Source of the DNA: Candidatus Rokuibacteriota bacterium
Lineage (GTDB): Bacteria > Methylomirabilota > Methylomirabilia > Rokubacteriales > CSP1-6
Direction: 5' to 3'
Assembly: GCA_016188005.1 (NCBI GenBank)
Contig: JACPIQ010000050.1
Location: 1-36,431, forward strand
DNA: 36,431 nucleotides
Part shown: positions 7,918 to 16,957 of the stretch, piece after piece
Numbering within the stretch: position 1 is the first letter of the stretch
Layout of the letters: each line of letters opens with the position of its first letter
Notes under the pieces: model-generated
What the model was told of the DNA's origin: nothing
What the model saw: the letters and a program-made list of their open reading frames with translations, nothing else
Database searches by the model: none
Made by a program: the position numbers and the translations under genes

Positions 7918-8612
7918 TCGGCCCCTTCCTGCGCTGGGCGCCGGTGGGGCTCTTGCTCCTGGCTGCCTGCGAGGCGCCGCCGCCGCCTCGGGCCGAGCCG
8001 GATCTGGCCACCCAGGCGGCACAGGCGCTCGAACGCGGGGAGTATGCCCGGGCCGCGGACTTCTACCGGCGGGCCCTCGAGGGCTCACCCGACAGCCTCG
8101 CCCTCCACTACGGCCAGGCAGTGGCGGCCTCGCACCTGGACCAGCGGGAGACGGCCATCCGCGAGTTCAGGTGGGTGCTCGAGCGCGGCCCGGCGGGCTC
8201 GGCGGAGGTCGAGACCGCCCGGCGCTGGCTCGCCATCGCCGGCGCGCTGCCCCGGCCGCCGACCGCGGCGGCCCCGGCGGCCGCAGAGCGGGAGGTGGGC
8301 AAGGCGAGCCTGGAAGGACGGGTCGTCTTCGGCGAGGGGCAAGAGCTCCGGCCCATGGCGCGCAAGGCGCTGATCCTGGTCGGACAGCCCGGGACGCCCA
8401 CCAAGGAGGAGCGCTACAACCTGAGAACCGACGAGGACGGGCGCTACCGGTTCCCCAGCGTGGCCCCGGGGCCCTACATGCTCACCGACCGGGTGGCGGG
8501 CCCGGTCATCTGGCGGCTGCGCGTGGAGCTCGGCCCCGGCCAGGAGGTGGCGCTGGACCTCACCCCCGCCAACAGCGTGAAGGCACGCGACGACTTCCCC
8601 AACCGGGAGTAG
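7914..8612 (+). CDS. TPR lipoprotein with carboxypeptidase-regulatory-like domain
   Basis: A 232-residue predicted lipoprotein. GTG 7914 overlaps the previous stop (GTGA) and yields a hydrophobic signal ending in the lipobox LLAAC (Cys about residue 21). Next comes a TPR-type helical region (AAQALERGEYARAADFYRRAL, then LHYGQAVAASHLDQRETAIREF), a Pro/Ala linker, and a C-terminal beta-sandwich resembling a CarboxypepD regulatory-like fold (ASLEGRVVFGEG, RTDEDGRYRFPSVAPGPYML). TPR lipoproteins such as PilF/PilW pilotins help secretins assemble in the outer membrane; its place right before the pilMNOPQ promoter makes such a role plausible, but the added C-terminal domain is not part of known pilotins. 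Function is inferred, not established. Confidence 0.7.
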   Translation: MIGPFLRWAPVGLLLLAACEAPPPPRAEPDLATQAAQALERGEYARAADFYRRALEGSPDSLALHYGQAVAASHLDQRETAIREFRWVLERGPAGSAEVETARRWLAIAGALPRPPTAAAPAAAEREVGKASLEGRVVFGEGQELRPMARKALILVGQPGTPTKEERYNLRTDEDGRYRFPSVAPGPYMLTDRVAGPVIWRLRVELGPGQEVALDLTPANSVKARDDFPNRE

Positions 8613-8654
8613 CCTCGGCGCCTCCGGCGCACCACATGGGGCGTGCATTGTTTG

Positions 8655-8684
8655 TTGACACTCGCTCGCAGGGGCCCGTATACA
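8655..8684 (+). promoter_or_regulatory. Sigma-70-type promoter of the pilM operon
   Basis: TTGACA at 8655-8660 and TATACA at 8679-8684 are separated by 18 bases, a near-consensus housekeeping promoter in an otherwise GC-rich gap. Transcription would begin near 8691, leaving a leader of about 100 nt before pilM. The leader contains GC-rich self-complementary stretches around 8747-8772 (CCCGGGG elements) that may fold. Confidence 0.8.
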
Positions 8685-8794
8685 GTAGTCACCTGTTCGG
8701 AGCCTTTTCCGACGCTCACTTAACCGCCGGCTGACCTGCCCGCCCGGGGAGTCGCCCCCGGGGCCCGGGCGCGGCAGCGGGCGTGGAGCCGACC

Positions 8795-9856
8795 ATGGGG
8801 CTGTTCGGACTGGGGAAGAGGCAGGCGACGTTCGGCCTGGACATCGGAACCAGCAGCGTGAAGGCGGTGGAGCTGGCTGAGGGACGGGGCGGCCTCTCGC
8901 TCCGCTCCTTCGCCTCGGTGCCCCTGCCCCGCGATGTCATCGGCGAGGGCACCATCAAGCACCCGGCCGTCGTCGCGGAGGCCATCAAGGAGTGCGTCGA
9001 GAAGGCAGGGATCAAGAGCAAGGCGGCCGTCATCTCGGTCTCCGGCCGCGAGGCCATGACCAAGCGGGTGCCGCTCCCCAAGGTCTCGGCCAAGGAGCTG
9101 GCCGACGCCATCGGGCTGGAAGCCGAGCACCACATCCCCTTCGCCGTGGACGACGTGTTCCTCGACTACCAGGTGGTGGGCGAATCCGGGAACACGATGG
9201 ACGTCATGGTGGTGGCGGTGAAGAAGGTGAAGGTGCTCGAGTACGTGGCGGCGGTGGAGGAGGCCGGGCTCGAGGCCGTCGTGGTGGATCTCGACGCCTT
9301 CGCCATCCAGAACCAGTACGAGTACAACAACCCCGGCGACGGCGGCGAGGCCGTGGCTCTCATCGACATCGGCGCCAGCTTCATGAAGACCAACGTGATC
9401 CGCGGCGGGGCCTCCATCTTCGCCCGCGACGTCCCGTTCGGCGGCCACCAGTACACGGACGCCATCGCCCAGCGGCTCAGCATTCCCGTCGAGAAGGCCG
9501 AGGCCGCCAAGAACGGGCAGGACGTGGGAGTCAACTGGGAAGACATGGTCCCGGCGCTCGAGGCGGTCTCCCGTGACCTGTCGATGGAGGTGCAGCGCAC
9601 CTTCGACTACTTCGCCTCCGCCGCCGAGCACGAGCGGATCGGCAAGATCGTCCTCTCCGGGGGCTGCGCCCGGCTCGCCGGGCTCGACGAGTTCCTCTCC
9701 TCCTCGTGGGGGATCCCCGTGGAGCTGGCGCGTCCCTTCCAGGCACTGCAGGTGGACGCATCCCGCTTCCCCGCCCAGGAGCTCGAGCAGGTGGGGCCGG
9801 CGCTGGCCGTGGCCATCGGCCTGGGGCTCCGGCGTCCGGGGGACAAGCCGGCATGA
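8795..9856 (+). CDS. pilM: Type IV pilus inner-membrane platform ATPase-like protein PilM
   Basis: A 353-residue cytoplasmic actin/FtsA-like protein that binds the N-terminus of PilN and links the pilus motor to the alignment complex. Visible motifs: phosphate-1 loop FGLDIGTSSVKAVEL at the N-terminus, second loop ALIDIGASFMKTNV in the middle, and adenosine motif IVLSGGCARLAGLDEFL near the C-terminus. Length is typical of PilM. ATG 8795 has GGAG seven bases upstream; an in-frame GTG at 8783 would add four residues. The stop overlaps the pilN start (ATGA). Confidence 0.95.
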   Translation: MGLFGLGKRQATFGLDIGTSSVKAVELAEGRGGLSLRSFASVPLPRDVIGEGTIKHPAVVAEAIKECVEKAGIKSKAAVISVSGREAMTKRVPLPKVSAKELADAIGLEAEHHIPFAVDDVFLDYQVVGESGNTMDVMVVAVKKVKVLEYVAAVEEAGLEAVVVDLDAFAIQNQYEYNNPGDGGEAVALIDIGASFMKTNVIRGGASIFARDVPFGGHQYTDAIAQRLSIPVEKAEAAKNGQDVGVNWEDMVPALEAVSRDLSMEVQRTFDYFASAAEHERIGKIVLSGGCARLAGLDEFLSSSWGIPVELARPFQALQVDASRFPAQELEQVGPALAVAIGLGLRRPGDKPA

Positions 9857-10395
9857 TCAAGATCAACCTGGCGCCGCCGGCCGCGAGGAAGCGCTTCACG
9901 ATGCCGGGCTTCAACCTCGGCATTCTCTTCGGCATCCTCTTCGTGGCGCTGGTGGCGGTGCTCGGGTTCTGGTGGTGGGCGCTCGACGCCGAGGTGCAGG
10001 ACCTGACCCGCCAGGTCTCCGAGAACGAGAAGGAGATCGTGCGGCTCAAGCAGGTGATCGCCGAGGGTCAGCGCTTCAAGCGCGAGAAGGAGGAGCTGGA
10101 GCTGCGGGTCAACGCCATCGAGTCCGTGGCCCGCCTCCAGGCGCGTCCCGTGTATCTGCTCGATGCCGTGGCCGACATGCTTCCCAAGGACCTGTGGCTC
10201 ACGCGGATGGAGGAGAAGGGGCACCAGCTCCGCTTCGCCGGCACCACGTACACCTCCACGGCGCTGGCCGACTTCATGGCGAACCTCAAGGCCTCCGGGA
10301 AGTTCAAGGACGTGGATCTGCTGGAGTCGCGGCAGGATCTCACCAAGTCCCCGCGGACGATCACCTTCGAGGTGTCGTGCCGCTTCGAGATCTGA
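9853..10395 (+). CDS. pilN: Type IV pilus alignment protein PilN
   Basis: A 180-residue bitopic inner-membrane protein. It begins with MIKINLAP, the short cytoplasmic motif that docks into PilM, followed by a single membrane helix (about 22-44), a periplasmic coiled coil (EVQDLTRQVSENEKEIVRLK) and a small ferredoxin-like domain (LLDAVADMLPKDLWLTRMEE onward). It pairs with PilO. ATG 9853 overlaps the pilM stop by 4 bp. The downstream gap to pilO is only 3 bp. Confidence 0.95.
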   Translation: MIKINLAPPAARKRFTMPGFNLGILFGILFVALVAVLGFWWWALDAEVQDLTRQVSENEKEIVRLKQVIAEGQRFKREKEELELRVNAIESVARLQARPVYLLDAVADMLPKDLWLTRMEEKGHQLRFAGTTYTSTALADFMANLKASGKFKDVDLLESRQDLTKSPRTITFEVSCRFEI

Positions 10396-10398
10396 GCC

Positions 10399-11049
10399 AT
10401 GGCCCTGCTGGATCCCATCTATGCCCTGCCGAAACCCCAGAAGATCGTCCTGGGGGTGCTGCCGCTGATCGTCGTGGGGGCCCTCGGCTATCTCGGGCTC
10501 ATCTCGCCCAAGAGCGTCGAGCGGGACAGCCTGTTCCAGCGGAACGAGGCGCTGCGCGCCGAGGTGATCAAGGCGAGGGCCGACGAGGCGAACCTGCGGC
10601 CCTTCCGCCTGCAGGCCGAGGCCCTGCGCAAGCGCCTCGAGGCCGCCAAGGAGCGCCTCCCCGTGGAGAAGGAGATCCCGCGGCTCTACCGGCAGATCTC
10701 CGACCTGGCCTTCCAGTCAGGGCTGGGGTTGGCCCTCTTCCAGCCGAAGCCGCCGGAGGAGCGCGCCGTCTTCGCGGAGGTGCCGATCATCATGACGGCC
10801 GAGGCGGGCTACCATCAGCTCGGCTCCTTCTTCGACCGGATGGCCCGGCTGCCGCGCGTCGTGACCCTGGGTGACTTCAAGGCAACGGCCATCGATCGCC
10901 CCACGGGGACGGTGCGGGCCGAGATGACCCTGGCGACCTACGTCTTTCGCGCCGCGGGGGCCGCCGCACCCGGCAAGCCCGGAGCGCCCGGAGCGGCGAG
11001 GCCAGCGGCGCCAGCTGCGGCGGTTCCGCGACCTGGAGCCCGTCCATGA
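10399..11049 (+). CDS. pilO: Type IV pilus alignment protein PilO
   Basis: A 216-residue bitopic inner-membrane protein: short cytoplasmic start, one membrane helix (about residues 18-36), a coiled-coil stretch (LFQRNEALRAEVIKARADEA) and a periplasmic ferredoxin-like domain (GYHQLGSFFDRMARLPRVV is the typical PilO core). It ends with a Pro/Ala/Gly-rich tail of about 35 residues that is longer than in many homologues. It forms heterodimers with PilN and holds PilP. The stop overlaps the pilP start (ATGA). Confidence 0.93.
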   Translation: MALLDPIYALPKPQKIVLGVLPLIVVGALGYLGLISPKSVERDSLFQRNEALRAEVIKARADEANLRPFRLQAEALRKRLEAAKERLPVEKEIPRLYRQISDLAFQSGLGLALFQPKPPEERAVFAEVPIIMTAEAGYHQLGSFFDRMARLPRVVTLGDFKATAIDRPTGTVRAEMTLATYVFRAAGAAAPGKPGAPGAARPAAPAAAVPRPGARP

Positions 11050-11516
11050 TGGCTCGATGCACGGGGGTGGCGCTGGCAGCGGCCCTTATCCTGGCCGGCT
11101 GCGGAGGGGGGACGGCGCCTCCGTCACCCGGACCTCCGGCTCGCGGGCCGGTAGCCACCCCGCCCCCGCCGCCCAAGCCGCCGGGCATGGCCGCCCAGCC
11201 CGAGGCGGGACCTCCCCTGCCGCCCATGCTGTACGAGGTCAAGCGGCGCCGTGATCCCTTCAGCCCGGTGGTGGTGAGCCAGGGGGGCAAGGGGCTACAG
11301 GTGGGCTCCGTGAAGCTCGTGGGAATCATCCAGGGACGCCAGTCGCCCCTGGCGCTCGTGGAGGCACCCGATGGCATCGGCTATATTCTCAAGCCGGGTG
11401 ACACGCTGGGCGACGGCCGCGTCACCCAGATCGGCCCGGACTCGGTGACCTTCGGCGTCCCCGGGACGCCGGGGCAGAAGCCCGGCAGCGTGACGCTCAG
11501 GCTGCGAACGGACTGA
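11046..11516 (+). CDS. pilP: Type IV pilus lipoprotein PilP
   Basis: A 156-residue predicted lipoprotein with signal ending LILAGC (Cys about residue 19), a Pro-rich unstructured linker, and a small beta-sandwich domain starting at RRRDPFSPV and KLVGIIQG, the conserved PilP core. PilP connects the inner-membrane PilNO dimer to the N0 domain of the PilQ secretin across the periplasm. It overlaps pilO by 4 bp and precedes pilQ by 15 bp, the standard order. Confidence 0.93.
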   Translation: MMARCTGVALAAALILAGCGGGTAPPSPGPPARGPVATPPPPPKPPGMAAQPEAGPPLPPMLYEVKRRRDPFSPVVVSQGGKGLQVGSVKLVGIIQGRQSPLALVEAPDGIGYILKPGDTLGDGRVTQIGPDSVTFGVPGTPGQKPGSVTLRLRTD

Positions 11517-11531
11517 GAGGGGGGTGAGGTG

Positions 11532-13874
11532 ATGAAGGGCATGGCGCGAATCGCCCGGCTCCTGCTGCTGATGGGGCTCCTGAGCCCGGGGATCGGCAGG
11601 GCGGACACCGCGGCCGTCCACCTCAAGGACGTCGCCATCGACCGCCTCACCGACGGCGTGAGCGTGAGGATCAGGACCAGTGCCCCGGTCCAGTACCAGG
11701 CCACCCTCATCGACTCCCCGACCCGGCTGGTGATCGACCTGGCTGGAACCGTCTACCGGTGGAGCCGGCAGAGCCTCGCTCCCGACGTGGCGCCCATCAG
11801 GGAGATCCGGGGCAGCCAGTGGAAGCCCGGGACCTCGCGCATCGTCCTCGAGCTGACCCGCAAGGTCGGCTACCGCATCGAGGAGAGCCGTGACGGCCTC
11901 TCCGTGATCCTCGACGCCTCGGCCACGGCCAGGAGCGAGGGGGGCGCGGCTGCCGAGCCGCCCCGGCGCCCCGAGCCGAGAGCCGAGGCGAAGCTCGAGG
12001 GGCCCCCGCCCGCCGCTGCCCGCCCTCCGGCGCAGGTCGCCCAGGCGGCGGCCGCTGCCAGCGGCCCGCCCGGCGCCACTGCGGAGGCGGCCCGGCCTCC
12101 GCGCGTCGCCCAGGCCCAGACCCCGGCGCAGGCCCCGGCCGCGCCGGCGCCCAACGGTACGCGCCTGATCTCCATGGACTTCAAGGACGCCGACGTCGTC
12201 AACCTGCTCCGCATCCTCGCCGCCGAGAGCGGGCGGAACATCGTGACCGGCGACGACGTCAAGGGGAAGGTCTCGATCTCGCTCCGCAACGTGACCTGGG
12301 AGCAGGCCCTGGAGACGATCCTCGAGGTGCGGGGGCTGCAGAAGATCGAGAGGGGCGGCGTCATCCGCGTCGTCTCGACCGAGCAGCTCACCAAGGAGCG
12401 GGAGGCCCGCGCGCGAGGCGACGAGGCCAAGCTCAAGGCCGAGATCGACACGCGGACCAAGCTGGCGGAAGCCCAGCTCAAGGAGGCCGACCTGGCGGCC
12501 AAGCGGCTCGCCGCCCAGGCGGCGGCCGAGGAAGCGAAGGCGCGGGGCCCCCTTCGCGAGGAGACGATCCGCCTCTCCTACGCCGACCCCGAGGAGGTCG
12601 CCAGGACCCTGCAAGGAATCCTCGGCATCCCGCCCGAGGGCTCGGCGCCCGTGACAGGCCTGCTGCCCGGCACGCCGGCAGTGGTCCCGAGCGGTGGCAC
12701 CCCGCCACCCACGGAGCCGCCCTTCTCTGCCCTTTACGGCGCCGGCGCCGCGCCCCGGGCGCCCGTGTCCGTGAGCCAGGACGTGCTCGCCAAGGGCATC
12801 ACGATCCGGGCCCACAAGCCCACCAACACGATCTTCATGCGCCACTACGCGGCCGACCTCGAGCGGATCAAGAAGCTGGTGCGCGAGCAGCTCGACGTGC
12901 CGCTGCCCCAGGTCAAGATCGAGGCCCGCATGGAGATCCTGGACCGCAACGCCCTGGAGGCCATCGGCGTACAGTGGGGCGGCGCGGCCGCGCGCAACGT
13001 CTTCAACCGGGCCACGGTCGTGGGCCAGGGGTTCCAGTCGGCGCCGAGCGCCGTGCCCGGCCTGACCCTGCCGGTGGTCGGCGGCGTGCTCCAGCCGGAC
13101 GGCTCGACCATCACCATCAGCCCCACGGCCCAGTCGGGCATCCTCCCGGTCAACCAGAACGTCACGCTGAACCGGCTCTTGCCGGTCTCGAGCACGACGG
13201 GGCTCCCGATCGGGGGCAACCTGGTGAACCTGCCCTTCCAGCTCCTGCCCAACGCCGCGAGCGCCGTGCCGGCCGGCGGCATCGCCTTCGGCATCATCGG
13301 CTCGAGGCTCAACATCAACCTGGCGCTCCAGGCCCTCGAGACGCAGGGGAAGACGCGCACGCTGGCGCGCCCCGAGATCGTGACGGTGGAGAACAGCAAG
13401 GCGACGGTCTCCCTGGGCGAGGAGATCCCGTACGCCACGGTGAGCAGCGCCGGCACCCAGATCCAGTTCAAGGAGGCCGTGCTCAAGCTCGAGGTCACGC
13501 CCACCGTGACCCGCGAGCGGATCGGCAACGAGGACGTCACCAAGATCAAGATGGTCGTCATCGTCGAGAACAACTCGCGCGGCGACACCATCAGCCCTGC
13601 CCCCGGCGTGAGCGTGCCGCTCATCAACCGCAGGAAGGCCGAGACCCAGGTGCTCATGAGAGAGGGCGAGCGGCTGGTGATCGGCGGCGTGACCCAATCG
13701 GTGCATCAGAGTACGGTCCGCAAGGTCCCGGTCTTCGGCGACATCCCGCTGCTCGGCTGGCTCTTCAAGCAGAAGGAGAACTTCGAGACGGGGCGTGAGC
13801 TGGTCGTCTTCCTCACGCCGACCATCCTCAAGACCGACGCGGCCCAGGCGGCGCAGACCGCGCCGGGCAAGTAG
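11532..13874 (+). CDS. pilQ: Type IV pilus secretin PilQ
   Basis: A 780-residue outer-membrane secretin through which the pilus exits. Order: Sec signal (1-24); AMIN domain (about 25-125), which binds peptidoglycan; an Ala/Pro linker; N0/STN domain (about 210-280, [20 protein letters not shown]); a highly charged helical stretch (about 286-340) rich in Lys, Glu and Ala; N1/NolW halves (342-366 and 429-460) split by a Pro/Gly insert; secretin core ([20 protein letters not shown], near 610-630); C-terminal [12 protein letters not shown] and [16 protein letters not shown] 11532 is chosen over the adjacent GTG 11529; GAGGTG precedes it. aroC starts 4 bp downstream. Confidence 0.95.
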   Translation: MKGMARIARLLLLMGLLSPGIGRADTAAVHLKDVAIDRLTDGVSVRIRTSAPVQYQATLIDSPTRLVIDLAGTVYRWSRQSLAPDVAPIREIRGSQWKPGTSRIVLELTRKVGYRIEESRDGLSVILDASATARSEGGAAAEPPRRPEPRAEAKLEGPPPAAARPPAQVAQAAAAASGPPGATAEAARPPRVAQAQTPAQAPAAPAPNGTRLISMDFKDADVVNLLRILAAESGRNIVTGDDVKGKVSISLRNVTWEQALETILEVRGLQKIERGGVIRVVSTEQLTKEREARARGDEAKLKAEIDTRTKLAEAQLKEADLAAKRLAAQAAAEEAKARGPLREETIRLSYADPEEVARTLQGILGIPPEGSAPVTGLLPGTPAVVPSGGTPPPTEPPFSALYGAGAAPRAPVSVSQDVLAKGITIRAHKPTNTIFMRHYAADLERIKKLVREQLDVPLPQVKIEARMEILDRNALEAIGVQWGGAAARNVFNRATVVGQGFQSAPSAVPGLTLPVVGGVLQPDGSTITISPTAQSGILPVNQNVTLNRLLPVSSTTGLPIGGNLVNLPFQLLPNAASAVPAGGIAFGIIGSRLNINLALQALETQGKTRTLARPEIVTVENSKATVSLGEEIPYATVSSAGTQIQFKEAVLKLEVTPTVTRERIGNEDVTKIKMVVIVENNSRGDTISPAPGVSVPLINRRKAETQVLMREGERLVIGGVTQSVHQSTVRKVPVFGDIPLLGWLFKQKENFETGRELVVFLTPTILKTDAAQAAQTAPGK

Positions 13875-13878
13875 CACC

Positions 13879-15051
13879 GTGGGCGGGACCTTCCGCTTCC
13901 TCACCGCGGGGGAATCCCACGGAGAGGCGCTGACGGCTGTCATCGAGGGCGTCCCGGCCGGCCTCCCCCTCTCCGAGGCCGACATCAACGCGGACCTGGC
14001 GCGGCGGCAGCGCGGCTACGGCCGCGGCGGCCGCATGAAGATCGAGCGCGACCAGGCCCACATCTCGTCGGGCGTGCGCTGGGGGGTGACGCTCGGCAGC
14101 CCCATCGCGCTCACCATCGGCAACCGCGACTGGGAGAACTGGAAGACCACCATGGCCGTCGGGCAGCCCCCGCCGGGGACCCCTCCGAAGGCGGTGACGC
14201 GGCCGCGTCCCGGTCATGCCGACCTGGCCGGCGCCATGAAATACGGGCACCGCGACATCCGCAACGTGCTCGAGCGCTCGAGCGCCCGCGAGACCACGGC
14301 GCGCGTCGCCGTGGCCGGGGTCGCCAAGCGGTTCCTGGCCGAGTTCGGCATCTCGATCCTGAGCCATGTGACCGAGATCGGCGGGGTGCGAATCGGCGCG
14401 CTCCCGGAGCCCTGGGCGGAGATCCGGAGCCGCGCCGAGGCCTCGGAGGTGCGCTGCGCCGATCCCGTCGCCGAGCACTCCATGATCGAGGCCATCGACG
14501 AGGCCAGGGCCAAGGGGGACACGCTGGGAGGCGTCTTCGAGGTGGTGGCGCTCGGCTGCCCCGTGGGCCTCGGCTCCTACGTCCACTGGGACCGGAAGCT
14601 CGACGGGCGGCTCGCCCAGGCGCTGTGCTCCATCCACGCCATCAAGGGCGCCGAGCTCGGCATGGGATTCGAGACGGCCCGCCATCCCGGTTCCCAGGTC
14701 CACGACGAGATCCTCTTCGACCGGGACGCGGGCTTCAGCCGGCGCACGAACACCGCCGGCGGGCTCGAGGGCGGCGTGACCAATGGCCAGCCGGTGATCG
14801 CGCGGGCGGTCATGAAGCCGATCTCGACGCTCAGGCGCCCCCTCCGGTCCGTGGACATGGAGACGAAGGAGGAGGTGGAGGCGGTGGTGGAGCGCAGCGA
14901 CGTCTGCGCCGTGCCGGCCGCCGGGGTGGTGGGGGAGGCCATGATGGCCATCACACTGGCGCAGGCTTTCCTCGAGAAGTTCGGCGGGGACAGTCTCGGG
15001 GAGATCCGTCGGAGCTACCAGGGCTACCAGGACTCGCTCAAGACCTGGTAG
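13879..15051 (+). CDS. aroC: Chorismate synthase
   Basis: A 390-residue cytoplasmic enzyme that removes phosphate from 5-enolpyruvylshikimate-3-phosphate to give chorismate, using reduced FMN. The signature [12 protein letters not shown] near the N-terminus, the [15 protein letters not shown] stretch, the [19 protein letters not shown] segment, [12 protein letters not shown] and [16 protein letters not shown] are all characteristic. Length is normal. GTG 13879 is the first start that keeps the conserved N-terminus; it follows the pilQ stop by 4 bp, so aroC is probably read with the pilus operon. Confidence 0.95.
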   Translation: MGGTFRFLTAGESHGEALTAVIEGVPAGLPLSEADINADLARRQRGYGRGGRMKIERDQAHISSGVRWGVTLGSPIALTIGNRDWENWKTTMAVGQPPPGTPPKAVTRPRPGHADLAGAMKYGHRDIRNVLERSSARETTARVAVAGVAKRFLAEFGISILSHVTEIGGVRIGALPEPWAEIRSRAEASEVRCADPVAEHSMIEAIDEARAKGDTLGGVFEVVALGCPVGLGSYVHWDRKLDGRLAQALCSIHAIKGAELGMGFETARHPGSQVHDEILFDRDAGFSRRTNTAGGLEGGVTNGQPVIARAVMKPISTLRRPLRSVDMETKEEVEAVVERSDVCAVPAAGVVGEAMMAITLAQAFLEKFGGDSLGEIRRSYQGYQDSLKTW

Positions 15052-15117
15052 CGGCGCCGGCCGCCCCGGACCCGAGCGGCGCACCCTCCCCGGCCTTCGC
15101 GTACAATGCCTCCCGCC

Positions 15118-16200
15118 ATGCACCACATCCCCGTGAGTCTGGGCGCGCGCTCATACCGCATCCTCGTGGGCCCGGGCCTCCTCGCCGGAGTCGGCGCCGA
15201 GCTCTCGCGCATCGGCGTCGGCAGCCGCGTGGCCGTGCTCAGCGACGAGCCGGTGATGGCGCTGCACGGCCACCACGTCGTCGAGGGCCTCGAGGCCGCC
15301 GGCTTCACGGTGACCACGATGCGGCTGCCCGAGGGGGAGGCAGCCAAGACCCTCGCCACGGCCGAGCGGGCGTGGGATGCGCTCCTCACTGCAGGCCTGG
15401 ACCGCACCTCGACCGTGGTGGCGGTGGGCGGCGGCGCCGTCGGAGACCTGGCCGGGTTCGTGGCCGCCACGTACATGCGCGGCGTGAGCCTCGTCCAGGT
15501 GCCGACCACGCTCCTGGCCCAGGTGGACGCCTCCATCGGCGGCAAGACGGCCATCGACCACCCGCGCGCGAAGAATCTGATCGGTGCCTTCCATCAGCCG
15601 CGCTTCGTGGCCGCGGACCCGGCCGCCCTCCTCACGCTCCCCGAGCGGGAGTTCCGGTCGGGGCTCGCGGAGGTCATCAAGCACGGGATCGTGCTCGACG
15701 CCGCTTACTTCGCCGACCTGGAGGCAAGCCTGCCGGCGCTCCTGGTGCGCGATCTGCCTGCCCTCACGCGGGTCGTCGCGGGGTCGTGCAGGATCAAGGC
15801 GTCGGTCGTCGAGCGCGACGAGCAGGAGACGGAGCTGCGCACCGTGCTGAACTACGGCCACACCATCGGGCATGCCGTGGAGGCGGTCACCGGCTTCGCG
15901 CGCTGGACGCACGGGGAGGCGGTGGCGCTCGGGATCGCGGCCGCGGCGCGCCTGGCGGAGCGGCTCGGCCGCGCGGGGAGCGAGGCGACGACACGCCAGA
16001 CACGGATCCTCGAGGCCGTCGGGCTGCCGGTCCGGGGCTCGGGGGCCGCGCCCGCCGCCGTGGTCGAGGCCCTCGCCCGGGACAAGAAGGCGCGGGACGG
16101 CCGCGTCCCGTTCGTCCTCGCCCCGCGGATCGGAGCCTTCCAGCTCGTCTTCGACGTCCCGCGGGAGGCCGTGCTGGCGACGCTCGAAGAGCTGGCCTGA
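15118..16200 (+). CDS. aroB: 3-dehydroquinate synthase
   Basis: A 360-residue NAD- and metal-dependent enzyme converting DAHP to 3-dehydroquinate, second step of the shikimate pathway. Motifs: VVAVGGGAVGDLAGFVA (NAD binding), RGVSLVQVPTTLLAQVDASI, GGKTAIDHPRAKNLIGAFHQ, EVIKHGI (zinc Glu), and LNYGHTIGHAVE and RWTHGEAVALG (zinc His residues). ATG 15118 is preferred over ATG 15106, which overlaps a TACAAT hexamer; no Shine-Dalgarno precedes either. The 66-bp gap from aroC holds no -35 element, so co-transcription with aroC is the simplest reading. Confidence 0.95.
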   Translation: MHHIPVSLGARSYRILVGPGLLAGVGAELSRIGVGSRVAVLSDEPVMALHGHHVVEGLEAAGFTVTTMRLPEGEAAKTLATAERAWDALLTAGLDRTSTVVAVGGGAVGDLAGFVAATYMRGVSLVQVPTTLLAQVDASIGGKTAIDHPRAKNLIGAFHQPRFVAADPAALLTLPEREFRSGLAEVIKHGIVLDAAYFADLEASLPALLVRDLPALTRVVAGSCRIKASVVERDEQETELRTVLNYGHTIGHAVEAVTGFARWTHGEAVALGIAAAARLAERLGRAGSEATTRQTRILEAVGLPVRGSGAAPAAVVEALARDKKARDGRVPFVLAPRIGAFQLVFDVPREAVLATLEELA

Positions 16201-16252
16201 GCGCGCCTGGACCAGGGAGGCGCCAGACGGGGCCCGCGCGAGGGACCCGCGA

Positions 16253-16281
16253 TTGACTCGACGCGGCGGCACACGTATAAC
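16253..16281 (+). promoter_or_regulatory. Sigma-70-type promoter before the TPR-efp-acc genes
   Basis: TTGACT at 16253-16258 and TATAAC at 16276-16281 are 17 bases apart, close to consensus. The predicted start point (about 16288) is only about 3 nt before ATG 16291, so the transcript would be leaderless or nearly so, and no Shine-Dalgarno is present. A GCGCCT/AGGCGC stem (16203-16208/16218-16223) just upstream may mark the end of the aroB transcript. Confidence 0.8.
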
Positions 16282-16290
16282 AAGATCGCC

Positions 16291-16953
16291 ATGGCGCAAC
16301 CGGTGGCTCGGGTCAGCGGGGAAGTTGCGGCCCAGGCGGCCGCCCAGACCGCCATCCACCGTTACGAGGAGCGGCTCGCAAAGGATCCCGCATCGCTCGC
16401 CTTCGCTCCCCTCGCCGACGCCTACCGCAAGGCGGGCCGGGTTCGCGAGGCGATCCGGCTCTGCCGCGAGGGGCTCGAGCGCTTCCCGCACTACACGACG
16501 GCGCGCCTGGTGCTCGCCAAGGCGTATCTGGACGAGGGCGACACCGAGCGGGCGGCGGCGGAGCTCGGCGGCCTGGTGGCCAGCGGATCGAAGGACCCGG
16601 AAGTGCACCGGCTGCTGGCGCAGGTCCACCGGCTGGCGGGCCGGCTCGACGCGGCGGTGGCCCACCTCGAGCACGCCGCGAGACTCGACCCGGGGGATCG
16701 CGAGTCGCGCCTCACGCTCGAGCTCCTCAAGGGGGGAGGACGGCCGCCGGAGGGGTCGCCGCTGGCCGGGCTCCTGGCCGACGATACGTTCGTGACGCTC
16801 TCGTTCGGGACGGCCTGTCTCGACCAGGGGCTCTGCGATGAGGCGGTGCAGGTCTTCCTGCGGCTGCTCAAGAGGGATCCGGGAGATCTCCGGGCCGGCG
16901 CGCTGCTCGAGCAGGCGCTCAGGACCCGAACCCAGAAACGGAAGGGATCATAA
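16291..16953 (+). CDS. TPR-repeat protein
   Basis: A 220-residue soluble protein without signal peptide. It contains about four tetratricopeptide-type helix pairs: LAFAPLADAYRKAGRVREAI, ARLVLAKAYLDEGDTERAAA, VHRLLAQVHRLAGRLDAAVA and TACLDQGLCDEAVQVFLRLL. Such proteins are protein-protein adaptors; a TPR gene at this place between aroB and efp is seen in several delta-type and related genomes, but no specific function is known to me. It starts at ATG 16291 right behind a consensus promoter, with essentially no leader. efp follows after 4 bp. Confidence 0.8.
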   Translation: MAQPVARVSGEVAAQAAAQTAIHRYEERLAKDPASLAFAPLADAYRKAGRVREAIRLCREGLERFPHYTTARLVLAKAYLDEGDTERAAAELGGLVASGSKDPEVHRLLAQVHRLAGRLDAAVAHLEHAARLDPGDRESRLTLELLKGGGRPPEGSPLAGLLADDTFVTLSFGTACLDQGLCDEAVQVFLRLLKRDPGDLRAGALLEQALRTRTQKRKGS

Positions 16954-16957
16954 CGCG

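Noticed and set aside
11295-13988. 897-codon - strand open frame
   Set aside because: Antisense shadow of pilP and pilQ; low-complexity composition and no family motif.
15102-15107. TACAAT hexamer as a promoter for aroB
   Set aside because: No -35-like sequence lies 16-18 bases upstream and the hexamer overlaps an in-frame ATG; co-transcription with aroC is simpler.
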